DNA of 64,000 nucleotides from Collinsella sp. BG-O-102 (GTDB lineage Bacteria > Actinomycetota > Coriobacteriia > Coriobacteriales > Coriobacteriaceae): positions 1 to 64,000 of the forward strand of contig NZ_JAMOKO010000010.1 of assembly GCF_023656745.1 (NCBI RefSeq), in the 5' to 3' direction. Made by a program: the position numbers and the translations under genes. Under the pieces are notes generated by a model. It made no database searches, was not told the DNA's origin, and saw only the letters and a program-made list of their open reading frames with translations. This document shows, piece by piece, positions 45,056 through 53,680 of the stretch. Every line of letters begins with the position of its first letter. The stretch's first letter is position 1.

Positions 45056-45226
45056 ATGTTCAATGCTATCGCGCATGCTTTACTTGCCCTCGCGCCCGAG
45101 TTCGATGCTGCAAGGGTCGAGGACGTCCCTATGAGCCTGAAGGCCTGGATCGATGGTTCGCAGGGCAACATCCGGAGGGAGACGTTGGGCGCCAAGTGCA
45201 TGGCGCGTCACTTCTTTGCAAATTAG
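45056..45226 (+). CDS. Small 56-residue ORF between argG and argH
   Basis: A frame starting at an ATG behind AGGAG (eight bases away) encodes MFNAIAHALLALAPEFDAAR and continues to CMARHFFAN. It combines a hydrophobic Ala/Leu-rich first helix with a later basic Arg/Lys part (GNIRRETLGAKCMARHFF). I recognise no family. It is too short to trust from composition alone; the good ribosome site, its position in the arginine locus and lack of any other frame are the support. Confidence 0.5.
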   Translation: MFNAIAHALLALAPEFDAARVEDVPMSLKAWIDGSQGNIRRETLGAKCMARHFFAN

Positions 45227-45344
45227 CTACATGGCACCGCACACGGTGGGGAATGTGTAAAACTAGCGGTTGAAAAATCGCTTTAGCGATATGGCGCATT
45301 GCTTTGGGCGCTTGTTTTGGTATTTGGAGAAAGGGGACGGTTCC

Positions 45345-46775
45345 ATGGCTCTTTGGGGCGGTCGTTTTGAGGCAGGCGTGGCCGAGGTCACGCAGGAGTT
45401 TGGCGCGTCGCTGCCGGTCGACAAACATCTCTATAAGCAGGATATCGCCGGCTCTAAGGCGCATGCCAAAATGCTGGCGGCCCAGGGCATCATCAGTGCC
45501 GAGGACGAGCAGGCGATTGCCAAGGGCCTGACCGGAATCGAACAGGATATCGATGCCGGCAACTTTACCTTCGATATCAACGATGAGGACATTCATATGT
45601 CCATCGAGAGCGAGTTGACGCGCCGCATCGGCGAGGCCGGTAAGCGCTTGCATACCGGCCGTTCGCGCAACGACCAGGTGGCGACCGATACGCGCCTGGG
45701 CGTCAAGGCGCTGGCCAAGGAGCTCATGGAGGCCAATCTTGAGCTGCGCCATGTGCTGGTGGATGCGGCTAAGAAGTACGACAAGGTGATTCTGCCGGGC
45801 TACACGCATATGCAGCACGCTCAGCCCGTGCTGCTCTCGCATCATCTGCTGGCGTATTCCTGGATGTTCGCGCGCGACTTTACGCGCCTGAAGGCCGCCT
45901 TTGATGCCGCCGACAACTGCCCGCTGGGTGCTGCCGCGCTTGCCGGTACGAGCTATCCGCTCGATCGCCAGATGACGGCTGCCGAGCTTGGCTTTGCGGG
46001 CGTGATTCCTAACTCACTCGATGCTGTTTCCGATCGCGATTTCCTGCTCGATCTGCATTACGCCGGATCCGTCATGGCGATGCACCTGTCGCGTCTTTCC
46101 GAGGAGATCGTGCTGTGGTCGAGCTCCGAATTTGGCTTTATCACGCTTTCAGACTCCTACTCCACCGGCTCGTCTATCATGCCGCAGAAGAAGAATCCCG
46201 ACTTTGCCGAGCTTATTCGCGGCAAGAGCGGCCGTGTGTATGGCAACCTGGTGCAGCTGCTCGTGACCATGAAAGGCCTGCCGCTTGCTTATAACAAGGA
46301 TTTGCAGGAGGACAAGGAGGGCGCGCTCGATACCGCCCATACGCTCATGCAGTGCCTGTCGGTTATGGCCGGTATGATTTCGACTTGGGCCGTCAACGAG
46401 GATGCCATGGCGCGCGAGTGCGGCGTGGGTCACCTTGCCGCCACCGATGTTGCCGATTACCTGGCTAAGCGTGGTCTGCCGTTCCGCGAGGCTCATGCCG
46501 TGGTGGGGCATCTGGTTCTGATGTGTGAGAAGCGCGGCTGCAATCTTGAGGACCTGCCGTTTGAGGTGTTCCATGAGGCAAGCCCGCTCTTTGAGCGCGA
46601 CATTACCGAGGCGCTCGACATCCCGTCGATTGTCGCCGCGCGCACGACCGAGGGCGGCACCGCCCCTGCCGCCGTTGCCGTGCAGCTGCAGCGCGCCGAG
46701 GCACAGCTCGTGGCCGACGAGGGCGTGTTTGGATCGCTGACTAAGGTCGTCGAGATGGGCCACGGGGTAAAGTAG
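45345..46775 (+). CDS. argH: Argininosuccinate lyase
   Basis: ArgH splits argininosuccinate to arginine and fumarate. The 476-residue protein opens with MALWGGRFEAGVAE and has HTGRSRNDQVATDTRL, the catalytic-His region PGYTHMQHAQPV, and the lyase signature GSSIMPQKKNPDFAEL near residue 280. GGAGAAAGGGG precedes the ATG at 45345; an in-frame upstream start at 45270 would add 25 residues of unrelated sequence. A terminator follows. Confidence 0.96.
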   Translation: MALWGGRFEAGVAEVTQEFGASLPVDKHLYKQDIAGSKAHAKMLAAQGIISAEDEQAIAKGLTGIEQDIDAGNFTFDINDEDIHMSIESELTRRIGEAGKRLHTGRSRNDQVATDTRLGVKALAKELMEANLELRHVLVDAAKKYDKVILPGYTHMQHAQPVLLSHHLLAYSWMFARDFTRLKAAFDAADNCPLGAAALAGTSYPLDRQMTAAELGFAGVIPNSLDAVSDRDFLLDLHYAGSVMAMHLSRLSEEIVLWSSSEFGFITLSDSYSTGSSIMPQKKNPDFAELIRGKSGRVYGNLVQLLVTMKGLPLAYNKDLQEDKEGALDTAHTLMQCLSVMAGMISTWAVNEDAMARECGVGHLAATDVADYLAKRGLPFREAHAVVGHLVLMCEKRGCNLEDLPFEVFHEASPLFERDITEALDIPSIVAARTTEGGTAPAAVAVQLQRAEAQLVADEGVFGSLTKVVEMGHGVK

Positions 46776-46825
46776 GGATTTGGCTGAAGCCGTTTTGGCC
46801 ATTTATTGATAAATCGTTTTCACTT

Positions 46826-46859
46826 TACGGGCGCCTGCTGATGTGGGCGCCCGTATTTT
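46826..46859 (+). terminator. Terminator after argH
   Basis: ACGGGCGCC-TGCTGATGTG-GGCGCCCGT followed by ATTTTGTTG. Confidence 0.82.
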
Positions 46860-47160
46860 GTTGCTATGGGGGAGGGGCTTGTCGAGAACTTCTGTAGGAC
46901 CTTTGGGCAGGTTGTGAAGGGGTTACGTTCGCGGGCGGCAACCGACCGCCTGCTCTGTTCGATGCGGTTGATGGGCGGTCGGATGGTACTCTAATCGGGC
47001 TTCGAAACAGAAGTGACACATATGGAGCGCTTTAATAAATTGCAACGTTTCAATAAACAGCTTTTTGTTTAACTGCAGCTAAAACTCTGTTACGATGCAG
47101 TCCAGGCGGGTGCCGGAATGGGACTTGGGCACGCGCGAACCTACTTGAAAGGCTACTTTT
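46860..47160 (+). other. 300-bp region upstream of ndk with a dyad and a 15-codon frame
   Basis: An inverted repeat CCGACCGCC/GGCGGTCGG (46942-46982) overlaps a possible -35 TTGATG (46968) whose -10 would be near 46991. Downstream, a short frame from 47021 (MERFNKLQRFNKQLF) contains an 18-bp direct repeat (GCTTTAATAAATT / GTTTCAATAAACA). An extended -10, TGTTACGAT (47088-47096), is the likely ndk promoter. No longer gene is seen. Confidence 0.4.
47088..47096 (+). promoter_or_regulatory. Extended -10 promoter element of ndk
   Basis: TGTTACGAT matches the extended -10 pattern TGnTAnnAT. It lies about 65 bp before the ndk start. A TTGTTT at 47065 could serve as a weak -35 with a long spacer. 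Confidence 0.4.
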
Positions 47161-47565
47161 ATGGCTATCGAGAAGACCTTCATCATGATTAAGCCCGACG
47201 CCGTGCGCGACCGCAAGATCGGCGAGATCGTTGCTCGCATTGAGCGCAGCGGCCTTGTCATCGAGCGCATGGAGATGACCACGCTCGAGCGCGCTACCGT
47301 CGAGGAGCACTACGCCCATCTGGCCGACAAGCCCTTCTTTGGCGGTCTCTGCGACTTTATGACGAGCGGTCCGGTCGTCAAGATGGTCGTTTCCGGTCTC
47401 TCCGCTGTTGCTAAGATGCGCACCCTCATGGGCGCTACTAATCCGCTTGACGCTGCTCCTGGTACCATCCGCGGCGACTTTGCCGTCGATGTCAACGCCA
47501 ACGTGATCCACGGCTCCGACTGCCTGGAGAACGCCGAGATTGAGATCAAGCGCTTCTTTGGCTAA
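47161..47565 (+). CDS. ndk: Nucleoside diphosphate kinase
   Basis: Ndk equalises nucleoside triphosphate pools by phosphoryl transfer through a phosphohistidine. The 134-residue protein has KTFIMIKPDAVRDRKIGEI, the RTLMGATNPLDAAPGTIRGDF block, and the active His in NVIHGSDCLENAEIEI. CTTGAAAGGCTACTTTT precedes the ATG. The gene is monocistronic and closed by its own terminator. Confidence 0.97.
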   Translation: MAIEKTFIMIKPDAVRDRKIGEIVARIERSGLVIERMEMTTLERATVEEHYAHLADKPFFGGLCDFMTSGPVVKMVVSGLSAVAKMRTLMGATNPLDAAPGTIRGDFAVDVNANVIHGSDCLENAEIEIKRFFG

Positions 47566-47603
47566 ACCAGCTTTGACTCCTTAAAGCTGTTAGCGTGTGG
47601 CTT

Positions 47604-47640
47604 GGGCGCCGCGGAACTCCATCTGCGGTGCCCTTTTATT
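47604..47640 (+). terminator. Terminator after ndk
   Basis: GGGCGCCGC pairs with GCGGTGCCC (one G-U wobble) and is followed by TTTTATT. Confidence 0.8.
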
Positions 47641-47651
47641 CCAAAATCTAT

Positions 47652-47692
47652 GCAGGGGCCCGCTCGGACATGTGTTCCGAGCGGGCCCCTGC
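47652..47692. repeat. 17-bp perfect hairpin between convergent ndk and rpiB
   Basis: Arms GCAGGGGCCCGCTCGGA and TCCGAGCGGGCCCCTGC enclose CATGTGT. On the minus strand it follows rpiB by 25 bp and runs into ATAGATTTTGG, so it could terminate rpiB. The plus-strand ndk already has its own terminator. Confidence 0.75.
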
Positions 47693-47716
47693 TGTTAGCT
47701 TGTGGCACTGAATAGT

Positions 47717-48184
47717 TTAGGCTTCGTCGACGATCTTAAGGCCGCGCGTGTGATCGATCTCGTTGAGGAGGTTAACGCGACGCTCGTGACGACCGCCCTC
47801 AAACTCGGCGTCGAGCCACTCGTCGACAATCATCTTGGCGAGCTCGGAGCCCACGACGCGGGCGCCAAAGGCGAGCACGTTGGTATTGTTGTGCATGCGG
47901 GAGAGCTTGGCGCTGAAGGGCTCGGAGCACACAACGGCGCGTACGCCCTCGACCTTGTTGGCAGCCAGGCTGATCCCGACACCGGTGCCACAGATGAGGA
48001 TGCCCAGGTCGACGTCGCCGTTGGCAACGGCCTTACCCACCTTGTAGCCGGCGATGGGGTAGTCAAAGCTCTCGGAGGTGTCGGTGCCAAAGTTCACGAC
48101 CTCGCAGCCGCGCTCCTTCAGGTGCTCGGAAATGATGTTCTTGAGCTCGACGGCGGCGTGGTCGTTACCGATACCGATCTTCAT
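47717..48184 (-). CDS. rpiB: Ribose 5-phosphate isomerase B
   Basis: RpiB interconverts ribose 5-phosphate and ribulose 5-phosphate in the pentose phosphate pathway. The 155 residues begin MKIGIGNDHAAVELKNII, carry the active-site Cys in ILICGTGVGISLAANK near residue 70 and HNNTNVLAFGARVVG. AGAGAGGAACCATCC precedes the ATG at 48184, overriding a longer frame to 48400. It could be the RpiB/LacAB type; no galactose genes are nearby. Confidence 0.93.
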   Translation of the reverse strand: MKIGIGNDHAAVELKNIISEHLKERGCEVVNFGTDTSESFDYPIAGYKVGKAVANGDVDLGILICGTGVGISLAANKVEGVRAVVCSEPFSAKLSRMHNNTNVLAFGARVVGSELAKMIVDEWLDAEFEGGRHERRVNLLNEIDHTRGLKIVDEA

Positions 48185-48455
48185 GGATGGTTCCTCTCTG
48201 GTCTGTGCGGCGCAAATGCTAAAGGTGTTTACCGCGTTCGACTGCATGATAGCGCGACTTTTGCGTAAACGCTCGAGCGTTTTTTGGTCAAACGCTTTAG
48301 CAGGCAACAAGACTGGCTTCTCGTGAATGAATGTCGTCAGTTTGCGCTTGAGCGCCGTCTGCCGGAACCATGGTTGCGGTTTTTGATGCATTGTTATCAA
48401 ATAAAGGAGCTAACTTTTTTGAGAGCCCAGCCCGTTATGCAAGCAGGAGATACCT

Positions 48456-49775
48456 ATGCCTACCGATTCCATCCGTGATGCCGCGTTTTGCGATGTTTTG
48501 AACCGCGAGCTTGTCTGTGCACTCGGCTGCACCGAGCCCATTGCCGTTGCCTATGCAGCGGCGCTGGCGAGCCAGACGCTCGGTTGCGAACCCGATCACA
48601 TGGACGTTGCCTGCTCGGGCAACATCATCAAGAACGTTAAGAGCGTGACCGTGCCCAATTCGGGCGGAATGCATGGTATTGAGGCTGCGGCCGTGCTGGG
48701 TGCCGTGGGCGGCGACGCCAAGAGCGCTCTCGAGGTGCTCGAGAGCGTTGACGATAAAGACCGTGCGCGCGTGTCCGAGCTCCTCGCCGACGCCGGCTAC
48801 TGCGATGTGTCGCTTGTCGAGGGTGTGCCCAACCTCTACATCAAGGTGACTGCGACGGCCGGGGGCCATACCGCGGTCGTCGAGATTACCGACCACCACA
48901 CCAATATCACGTGCCATACGCTCGACGGTATTCCGGTGTGCGGCAAGTCGGCGGGGGAGTGTGCCGCCTGCGCCGAGCGCGTCGTGGCCGAGCGGGCGGC
49001 AGATAATGCCGATACGCCCATGTCGATTGAGACTATCATCGACTTTATCGAGGACGGTGACATTGAGGACGCCCGCGCTGCCGTTGAGCGTCAGATTGAG
49101 CTGAATGGCGTAATCAGTGCCGAGGGCCTTGCGCACGCTTGGGGCGCCGAGGTGGGTCGTACGCTGCTGGGTGCTCGTGCCGATGACGTCGCCTGCCGTG
49201 CCCGTGCCCGTGCGGCCGCCGGGTCCGACGCCCGCATGAACGGCTGCGCGCTGCCGGTCGCCATTGTGTGCGGCTCGGGCAATCAGGGCATTACCTGCGC
49301 ATTGCCCGTCATGGAGTATGCCGAGTACCTGCGCTGCGACCACGAGCGCTTGGTGCGCGCCGTGATGCTGTCCGATCTTATCGCTGTGCATATCAAGAGC
49401 TATATTGGTGCGCTCTCGGCGTTTTGCGGTGCTATTTGCGCCGCGTGCGGCGCCGGCGCCGCGATTACCTGGCTGTGCGGTGGCACGCGCGAGCAGATTG
49501 GCGCGACGGTCTCGAATACGCTTGGCAACGTGGGCGGCATCGTGTGCGACGGCGCCAAGGCGAGCTGTGCCGCCAAGATTTCCGCAGCCGTTGATGCGGC
49601 GATTCTGGGCCACGATATGGCCATGCAGGGTCGCGGCTTCCGCGCCGGCGAGGGCCTGATCCAAGATACCGTTGAGCAGACAATCGCCAGTATGGGCTAC
49701 GTAGGCCGCGTGGGCATGAAGGACACCGACATCGAGATCCTCAACATCATGATCGGCAAAACCCAGGTGTGCTAG
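48456..49775 (+). CDS. cyuA: L-cysteine desulfidase family protein (CyuA/UPF0597)
   Basis: The family removes sulfide from L-cysteine, giving pyruvate and ammonia, with a 4Fe-4S cluster; some members act on serine. The 439-residue protein shows ALGCTEPIAVAYAAALAS near the N-terminus, CSGNIIKNVKSVTVPNSGG, the central PVAIVCGSGNQGITCALPV and TVSNTLGNVGGIVCDGAKASCAAK with the cluster cysteines. GCAGGAGATACCT precedes the ATG. The nearby metY-type gene at 54358 also concerns sulfur amino acids. Confidence 0.9.
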   Translation: MPTDSIRDAAFCDVLNRELVCALGCTEPIAVAYAAALASQTLGCEPDHMDVACSGNIIKNVKSVTVPNSGGMHGIEAAAVLGAVGGDAKSALEVLESVDDKDRARVSELLADAGYCDVSLVEGVPNLYIKVTATAGGHTAVVEITDHHTNITCHTLDGIPVCGKSAGECAACAERVVAERAADNADTPMSIETIIDFIEDGDIEDARAAVERQIELNGVISAEGLAHAWGAEVGRTLLGARADDVACRARARAAAGSDARMNGCALPVAIVCGSGNQGITCALPVMEYAEYLRCDHERLVRAVMLSDLIAVHIKSYIGALSAFCGAICAACGAGAAITWLCGGTREQIGATVSNTLGNVGGIVCDGAKASCAAKISAAVDAAILGHDMAMQGRGFRAGEGLIQDTVEQTIASMGYVGRVGMKDTDIEILNIMIGKTQVC

Positions 49776-49802
49776 TTACGCGGTTTTACCAAACCGCGTA
49801 AC
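49775..49802 (+). terminator. Hairpin at the cyuA stop codon
   Basis: GTTACGCGGTTT-TACC-AAACCGCGTAAC is a perfect 12-bp stem that begins on the last base of the stop codon. No U-tract follows, so termination strength is uncertain. Confidence 0.6.
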
Positions 49803-49815
49803 CAGTCGACGCTGC

Positions 49816-49913
49816 AAACGCCCCTAAGCGGCAATCTGCCTTTCAATCGTCGGGCATGGCCAGAAGGCCTATGCCCTCCTCTTTCAAGGCACATTGCTCG
49901 TTTAGGGGCATTT
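49816..49913. repeat. Long imperfect inverted repeat between cyuA and the HAD gene
   Basis: Arms of about 46 nt meet at GGCC-AGAA-GGCC and pair at roughly three quarters of positions, with exact blocks GCCCCTAA, GCAAT, TGCCTT and GGGCAT. The element ends in ATTTTC on the plus strand. It has no coding frame. It could be a strong bidirectional terminator or the remnant of a palindromic repeat or small RNA. Confidence 0.7.
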
Positions 49914-49964
49914 TCGCTGACTTGTGCTCAAACTGCGGCGATATTTGGTTTGGAGCGAGGGGTC

Positions 49965-50723
49965 CTACGACAGTTCGTCGGCTACTTGGTGTTCGTAGAA
50001 GGCTTCTACTACGGCGTTAAAGTCGCGGGCGAAGTCTTCCATGGTTCCGCGCCAGGTGGCTCGGCCGGGTTTTCCCTGGCCAACATAGGCAGTTTGAATG
50101 CCGCAGGCGGGACTGGGGAAGTCGCGCTTGGGATCGTTGCCCACCATAAGGACCTCGTGCGGCTCGAGCCCCATCACCTGAAGCTGCTCTAGATAGTAGG
50201 TGGCATCGGGCTTGCAGCGGGTGGTGTTTCCCATGTGCGTGACGAGCTCAAAGGGGGCGTCGGCCAGGTCGCCCCAACCCATGCGGCACTCGATGGCCCC
50301 CTGCGGAAAGCTGGGGTTGGTAAAGAGCGCGCAACGTAGCCCTGCATCCTGTACGGCCTGAAGCGCGGCGTGTGCGCCCGGCATGGCGTGGGCGTTGATG
50401 ACATCGTCGTTCTTGTACGGAAGAACTTCGCGGTCGTAGTAGGTAAACGCCTCGTAGATGAGTGGGTCCGAGAGGCAAATGCCGCACCGGCGCTCAACCT
50501 CTTCTTGGTAGAACTCAAGATTGGTGCGATTATCCGTGCCGTTTCGGCGATTGGCGTTGAGGTCGACCAAGATAGTGCCGAGGCGTGCCATCGTGCCACC
50601 GTGGCTGCGGCGACCGATATCCGCGAGCATCGACGAGACATCCTTAAAATAGCGAAGGATGAACGCGTTGAGGTTGATGCTGAGAAGCGTTTCGTCCATA
50701 TCGAAAACGACTGCTTTGAGCAC
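49965..50723 (-). CDS. HAD-superfamily hydrolase
   Basis: The 252-residue protein has motif I VVFDMDETLLSINLNAFILR at its N-terminus, motif II in CALFTNPSFP (near residue 130), the Lys in TRCKPDATYYLEQL, and motif IV VLMVGNDPKRDFPS near 198. A helical cap separates motifs I and II, so it is a C1-cap type. The substrate is unknown. Homology starts only at LKAVVFDMDET, and GAAAGG precedes the GTG at 50723, so this GTG is taken as the start rather than the far-upstream ATG. Confidence 0.88.
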   Translation of the reverse strand: MLKAVVFDMDETLLSINLNAFILRYFKDVSSMLADIGRRSHGGTMARLGTILVDLNANRRNGTDNRTNLEFYQEEVERRCGICLSDPLIYEAFTYYDREVLPYKNDDVINAHAMPGAHAALQAVQDAGLRCALFTNPSFPQGAIECRMGWGDLADAPFELVTHMGNTTRCKPDATYYLEQLQVMGLEPHEVLMVGNDPKRDFPSPACGIQTAYVGQGKPGRATWRGTMEDFARDFNAVVEAFYEHQVADELS

Positions 50724-51038
50724 GCGGGCACCTTTCTCGATAAATCGTTCCAGAATCGTTGGCTCCGGATACTTTACCCCAAAGCCAAATGCCTGGCTGG
50801 TTATCGTCAAGTTGTGGAGACGTGTGTTCATAAGATTACGAAAAAGTCTCCACACGAGTAAAAAATCGCAGTTCACGCTTGAAATCGAACTCATTTCCCC
50901 GTAACCTATACGAACGTGATTGCATAAGCGTCACATTAGTATCTGTCGGCTCCCGAGTGTTCCTAAACGTTGTGTGCTTGTCGCACCCTTCTGTAGGTCC
51001 TAGCAATCGGGGCCCCGTAGTTCGAAAGGGGTCCACCT

Positions 51039-52205
51039 TTGAGTGAGATTCAGAACTCGTCCATTTTCTCTCTTGACGATGTCAATGAGGAGGAGATGAA
51101 CAACCTCATCGACGGTACGATTACCGACTTTGATGAGGGCGATCTCGTTAACGGCACTGTCGTTAAGATCGAGCATGACGAGGTGCTCGTTGACATCGGA
51201 TTCAAGTCCGAGGGCGTTATCCCGGTCCGCGAGCTGTCCATCCGCAAGGACGCTAACCCTGCAGACATCGTTGCACTCGGTGATCCCATCGAGGCTCTGG
51301 TTCTCCAGAAGGAGGACAAGGACGGTCGTCTGGTCCTGTCCAAGAAGCGTGCCGAGTACGAGCGTGCTTGGAACCGCATCGAGGAGAAGTTCAACTCCGG
51401 CGAGAACGTCGAGGGCGAGGTTATCGAGGTTGTCAAGGGCGGCCTGATCCTCGACATCGGCCTGCGTGGCTTCCTGCCCGCTTCCCTCGTCGACCTCCGT
51501 CGTGTCAAGGACCTCACCTCCTACATGGGCACCCGCATCGAGGCTCGCGTCATCGAGATGGACCGCAACCGCAACAACGTCGTCCTCTCCCGTCGCGTCG
51601 TGCTCGAGGAGTCCCGTAAGGCCGAGCGCTCCGAGATTCTGTCCAAGCTCAAGTCTGGCATGCGTCTCCAGGGCACCGTTTCCTCCATCGTCGACTTCGG
51701 CGCCTTCGTCGACCTCGGCGGTATCGACGGCCTCATCCACATCTCCGAGCTCTCCTGGAACCACGTCAACCATCCTTCTGAGGTTGTCAAGGTCGGCCAG
51801 GAGGTCGAGGTCGAGGTTCTCGACGTCGATCTCAACCGCGAGCGCATCTCCCTGGGTCTCAAGCAGACCACCGAGGATCCGTGGCGTGCACTGGTCAAGA
51901 AGTACCCCGTCGGCGCTATCGTCGAGGGCACTGTGACCAAGCTTGTCCCGTTCGGCGCTTTCGTCGACCTGGGCGAGGGCATCGAGGGCCTGGTGCACAT
52001 CTCCGAGATGGCCAACAAGCACGTCGATCAGCCTTCTCAGGTCACCCATGTGGGCGACAAGGTTCAGGTCAAGGTCATGGAGATCGACCTCGACCGTCGT
52101 CGTATCTCCCTGTCCATGAAGTCCGCTGCTGAGACTCTGGGCGTCGAGATCGAGGTTACCCCGCTTCCTTCCGAGAAGAAGGACGAGGAGACCGACGCCG
52201 AGTAA
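51039..52205 (+). CDS. rpsA: 30S ribosomal protein S1
   Basis: S1 helps the 30S subunit bind and unfold mRNA. The 388-residue protein has four S1 (OB-fold) domains, opening near residues 33 (GDLVNGTVVKIEHDEVLVDI), 118 (GENVEGEVIEVVKGGLIL), 203 (GMRLQGTVSSIVDFGAFVDL) and 288 (GAIVEGTVTKLVPFGAFVDL). This is the four-domain Gram-positive form rather than the six-domain proteobacterial one. The start is a TTG at 51039 behind GAAAGGGG. No ATG or GTG start is in frame nearby. A terminator follows. Confidence 0.95.
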   Translation: MSEIQNSSIFSLDDVNEEEMNNLIDGTITDFDEGDLVNGTVVKIEHDEVLVDIGFKSEGVIPVRELSIRKDANPADIVALGDPIEALVLQKEDKDGRLVLSKKRAEYERAWNRIEEKFNSGENVEGEVIEVVKGGLILDIGLRGFLPASLVDLRRVKDLTSYMGTRIEARVIEMDRNRNNVVLSRRVVLEESRKAERSEILSKLKSGMRLQGTVSSIVDFGAFVDLGGIDGLIHISELSWNHVNHPSEVVKVGQEVEVEVLDVDLNRERISLGLKQTTEDPWRALVKKYPVGAIVEGTVTKLVPFGAFVDLGEGIEGLVHISEMANKHVDQPSQVTHVGDKVQVKVMEIDLDRRRISLSMKSAAETLGVEIEVTPLPSEKKDEETDAE

Positions 52206-52229
52206 ATCGGTTTGACGATCACTTGTTTT

Positions 52230-52264
52230 AAGGGATCCGTCCGTAATGGACGGGTCCCTTTTTG
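52230..52264 (+). terminator. Terminator after rpsA
   Basis: AAGGGATCCGTCC-GTAAT-GGACGGGTCCCTT continues into TTTTT. Confidence 0.88.
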
Positions 52265-52343
52265 CATTTGGTGCCGAGATACGCGATGCTGCCCATGCTG
52301 TACACAGGCTATTTGGTTGTCGGTGCATGAAAAAATGCCGACA

Positions 52344-52367
52344 TCCCGCCTCGGGGAGGAGGCGGGA
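52344..52367. repeat. Small hairpin between rpsA and rnpB
   Basis: TCCCGCCTC-GGGGAG-GAGGCGGGA is a perfect 9-bp stem without a U-tract. The roughly 270 bp between the rpsA terminator and rnpB contain no gene. Confidence 0.45.
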
Positions 52368-52531
52368 ACGCACCGAGTAGACGGAGGGGTGCGGAGCGCG
52401 GTCGCGTCTCGACTGACGACGTTGCCCATCGACAACCCTATTGTACTGCATGGCGTGGTTCTTGGTTTATCGTGTCGAACGCTTGTGTTGTGCCATTGCC
52501 TGTGGTGACGGTGTGCTACACTCTTGCACTG

Positions 52532-52891
52532 CTGAGTGGGCCAGACGGTCGCGCGATGTGCTGCTTACAGTACGCGTGAGGAAAGTCCGGGCTCCAGAGG
52601 GCGGGATGCCGGCTAACGGCCGGGCGGAGTGATCCGACGGAAAGCGCCGCAGAAAAGAAGACTCCCACCTGCGCCGCAAGGCGTAAAGGGAAAAGCTGAA
52701 ACGGTGGTGTAAGAGACCACCAGCGTCGTGGCAACACGGCGGCTTGGCAAGCCCCATCCGGAGCAAGCGCGAATAGGAACGCTATGGGCCGGCCCGGTCC
52801 GCGTTCGGGTAGCGTGCGTGGAGCTGCACGGTAACGTGCAGACAAGATAAATGACCGTTCACGACAGAACCCGGCTTATAGGCCCACTTGG
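52532..52891 (+). ncRNA. rnpB: RNase P RNA
   Basis: The catalytic RNA that trims the 5' leader of tRNA precursors. The conserved start GAGGAAAGTCCGGGCTCC (52577 onward), the central GGCGTAAAGGGAAAAGCTGA and GGTGGTGTAAGAGACCACC region, and the 3' block ACAGAACCCGGCTTATAGG are all present, in order. The ends pair as helix P1, AGTGGGCC (52535) with GGCCCACT (52881). Length about 360 nt, type A. A TGTGCTACACT extended -10 at 52513-52522 with an upstream TTGCCT is the probable promoter, and CATTTTTGTT follows. Confidence 0.95.
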
Positions 52892-52978
52892 CATTTTTGT
52901 TACCCTGACAATCGGTACGGCCTTTGCCGTATTATTGAGGCTGTTTGTTGCTGCGCTTTATTCTGTTGAGGGACTTTG

Positions 52979-53614
52979 TTGGACAGCTATTTTACTCTGC
53001 AATCGAATATTGAGGCTTCGGGCGAGTTTGTGGACCGCAAGAGCCGGTTTATTGCCCAGCTGGTCCATATTGAGTCCGAGGATGAGGCGAATGCCTTTAT
53101 CGAGATGGTTCGCAAGCGTCATTACGACGCTCGACACAATGTTCCCGCGTGGATTTTGGTCGATGGGCGCGAGCGCCAGAGCGATGATGGTGAGCCGAGC
53201 CGCACGAGCGGCATGCCGACGCTCGAGGTGCTGCGCGGTGCGGGGCTCAAAAATGTTTGCTGCGTGGTGACGCGCTATTTTGGTGGCACGCTGTTGGGGC
53301 CTGGTGGCTTGGTACGCGCCTATACCGCGGCGACGCAGGCGGCGGTGGCCGCGGCTCAGGAGGCAGGGCAGATCGTTGAGATGACAAGCGTCGTGCCGGT
53401 TGACGTGCATGTGGCCTATCCGCAGTATGAGCAGGTGCTTCGTTTGGCGCAGGATTCGGGTGCCAAGGTTTCGGATACCGATTTCGCGGATGCCGTGACA
53501 CTTCATTTTGTGTTTAAGGCAGGGGAGCAGGAGTCGTTTTGCGTTAAGATGCGCGAGCTTATGGCGGGGCGCGAGGAGATCGAGGTCGGCGCTCCCGAGT
53601 TTGCCGAGTTCTAA
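52979..53614 (+). CDS. yigZ: YigZ/IMPACT family protein
   Basis: A 211-residue protein with the IMPACT N-terminal fold (about 15-125) and a DUF1949-like C-terminal domain. The signature runs from SRFIAQLVHIESEDEANAFI through DDGEPSRTSGMPTLEVLRG and VVTRYFGGTLLGPGGLVRAY. The role is unclear; yeast and mammalian relatives affect translational control. The start is a TTG at 52979 spaced six bases from GAGGG; a TTG at 52976 is also possible. Confidence 0.88.
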   Translation: MDSYFTLQSNIEASGEFVDRKSRFIAQLVHIESEDEANAFIEMVRKRHYDARHNVPAWILVDGRERQSDDGEPSRTSGMPTLEVLRGAGLKNVCCVVTRYFGGTLLGPGGLVRAYTAATQAAVAAAQEAGQIVEMTSVVPVDVHVAYPQYEQVLRLAQDSGAKVSDTDFADAVTLHFVFKAGEQESFCVKMRELMAGREEIEVGAPEFAEF

Positions 53615-53616
53615 CG

Positions 53617-53667
53617 ACGACGGCCGGCGCGCTTTGGATATATCCCAAGCGCGCCGGCCGTCGTTTT
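53617..53667. terminator. Bidirectional terminator between yigZ and the Cys-rich gene
   Basis: Perfect 18-bp arms ACGACGGCCGGCGCGCTT and AAGCGCGCCGGCCGTCGT around a GGATATATCCC apical helix, flanked by TTT on the plus strand. The convergent genes on each side end within 20 bp. Confidence 0.85.
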
Positions 53668-53680
53668 ATGTCGCTGCCGT

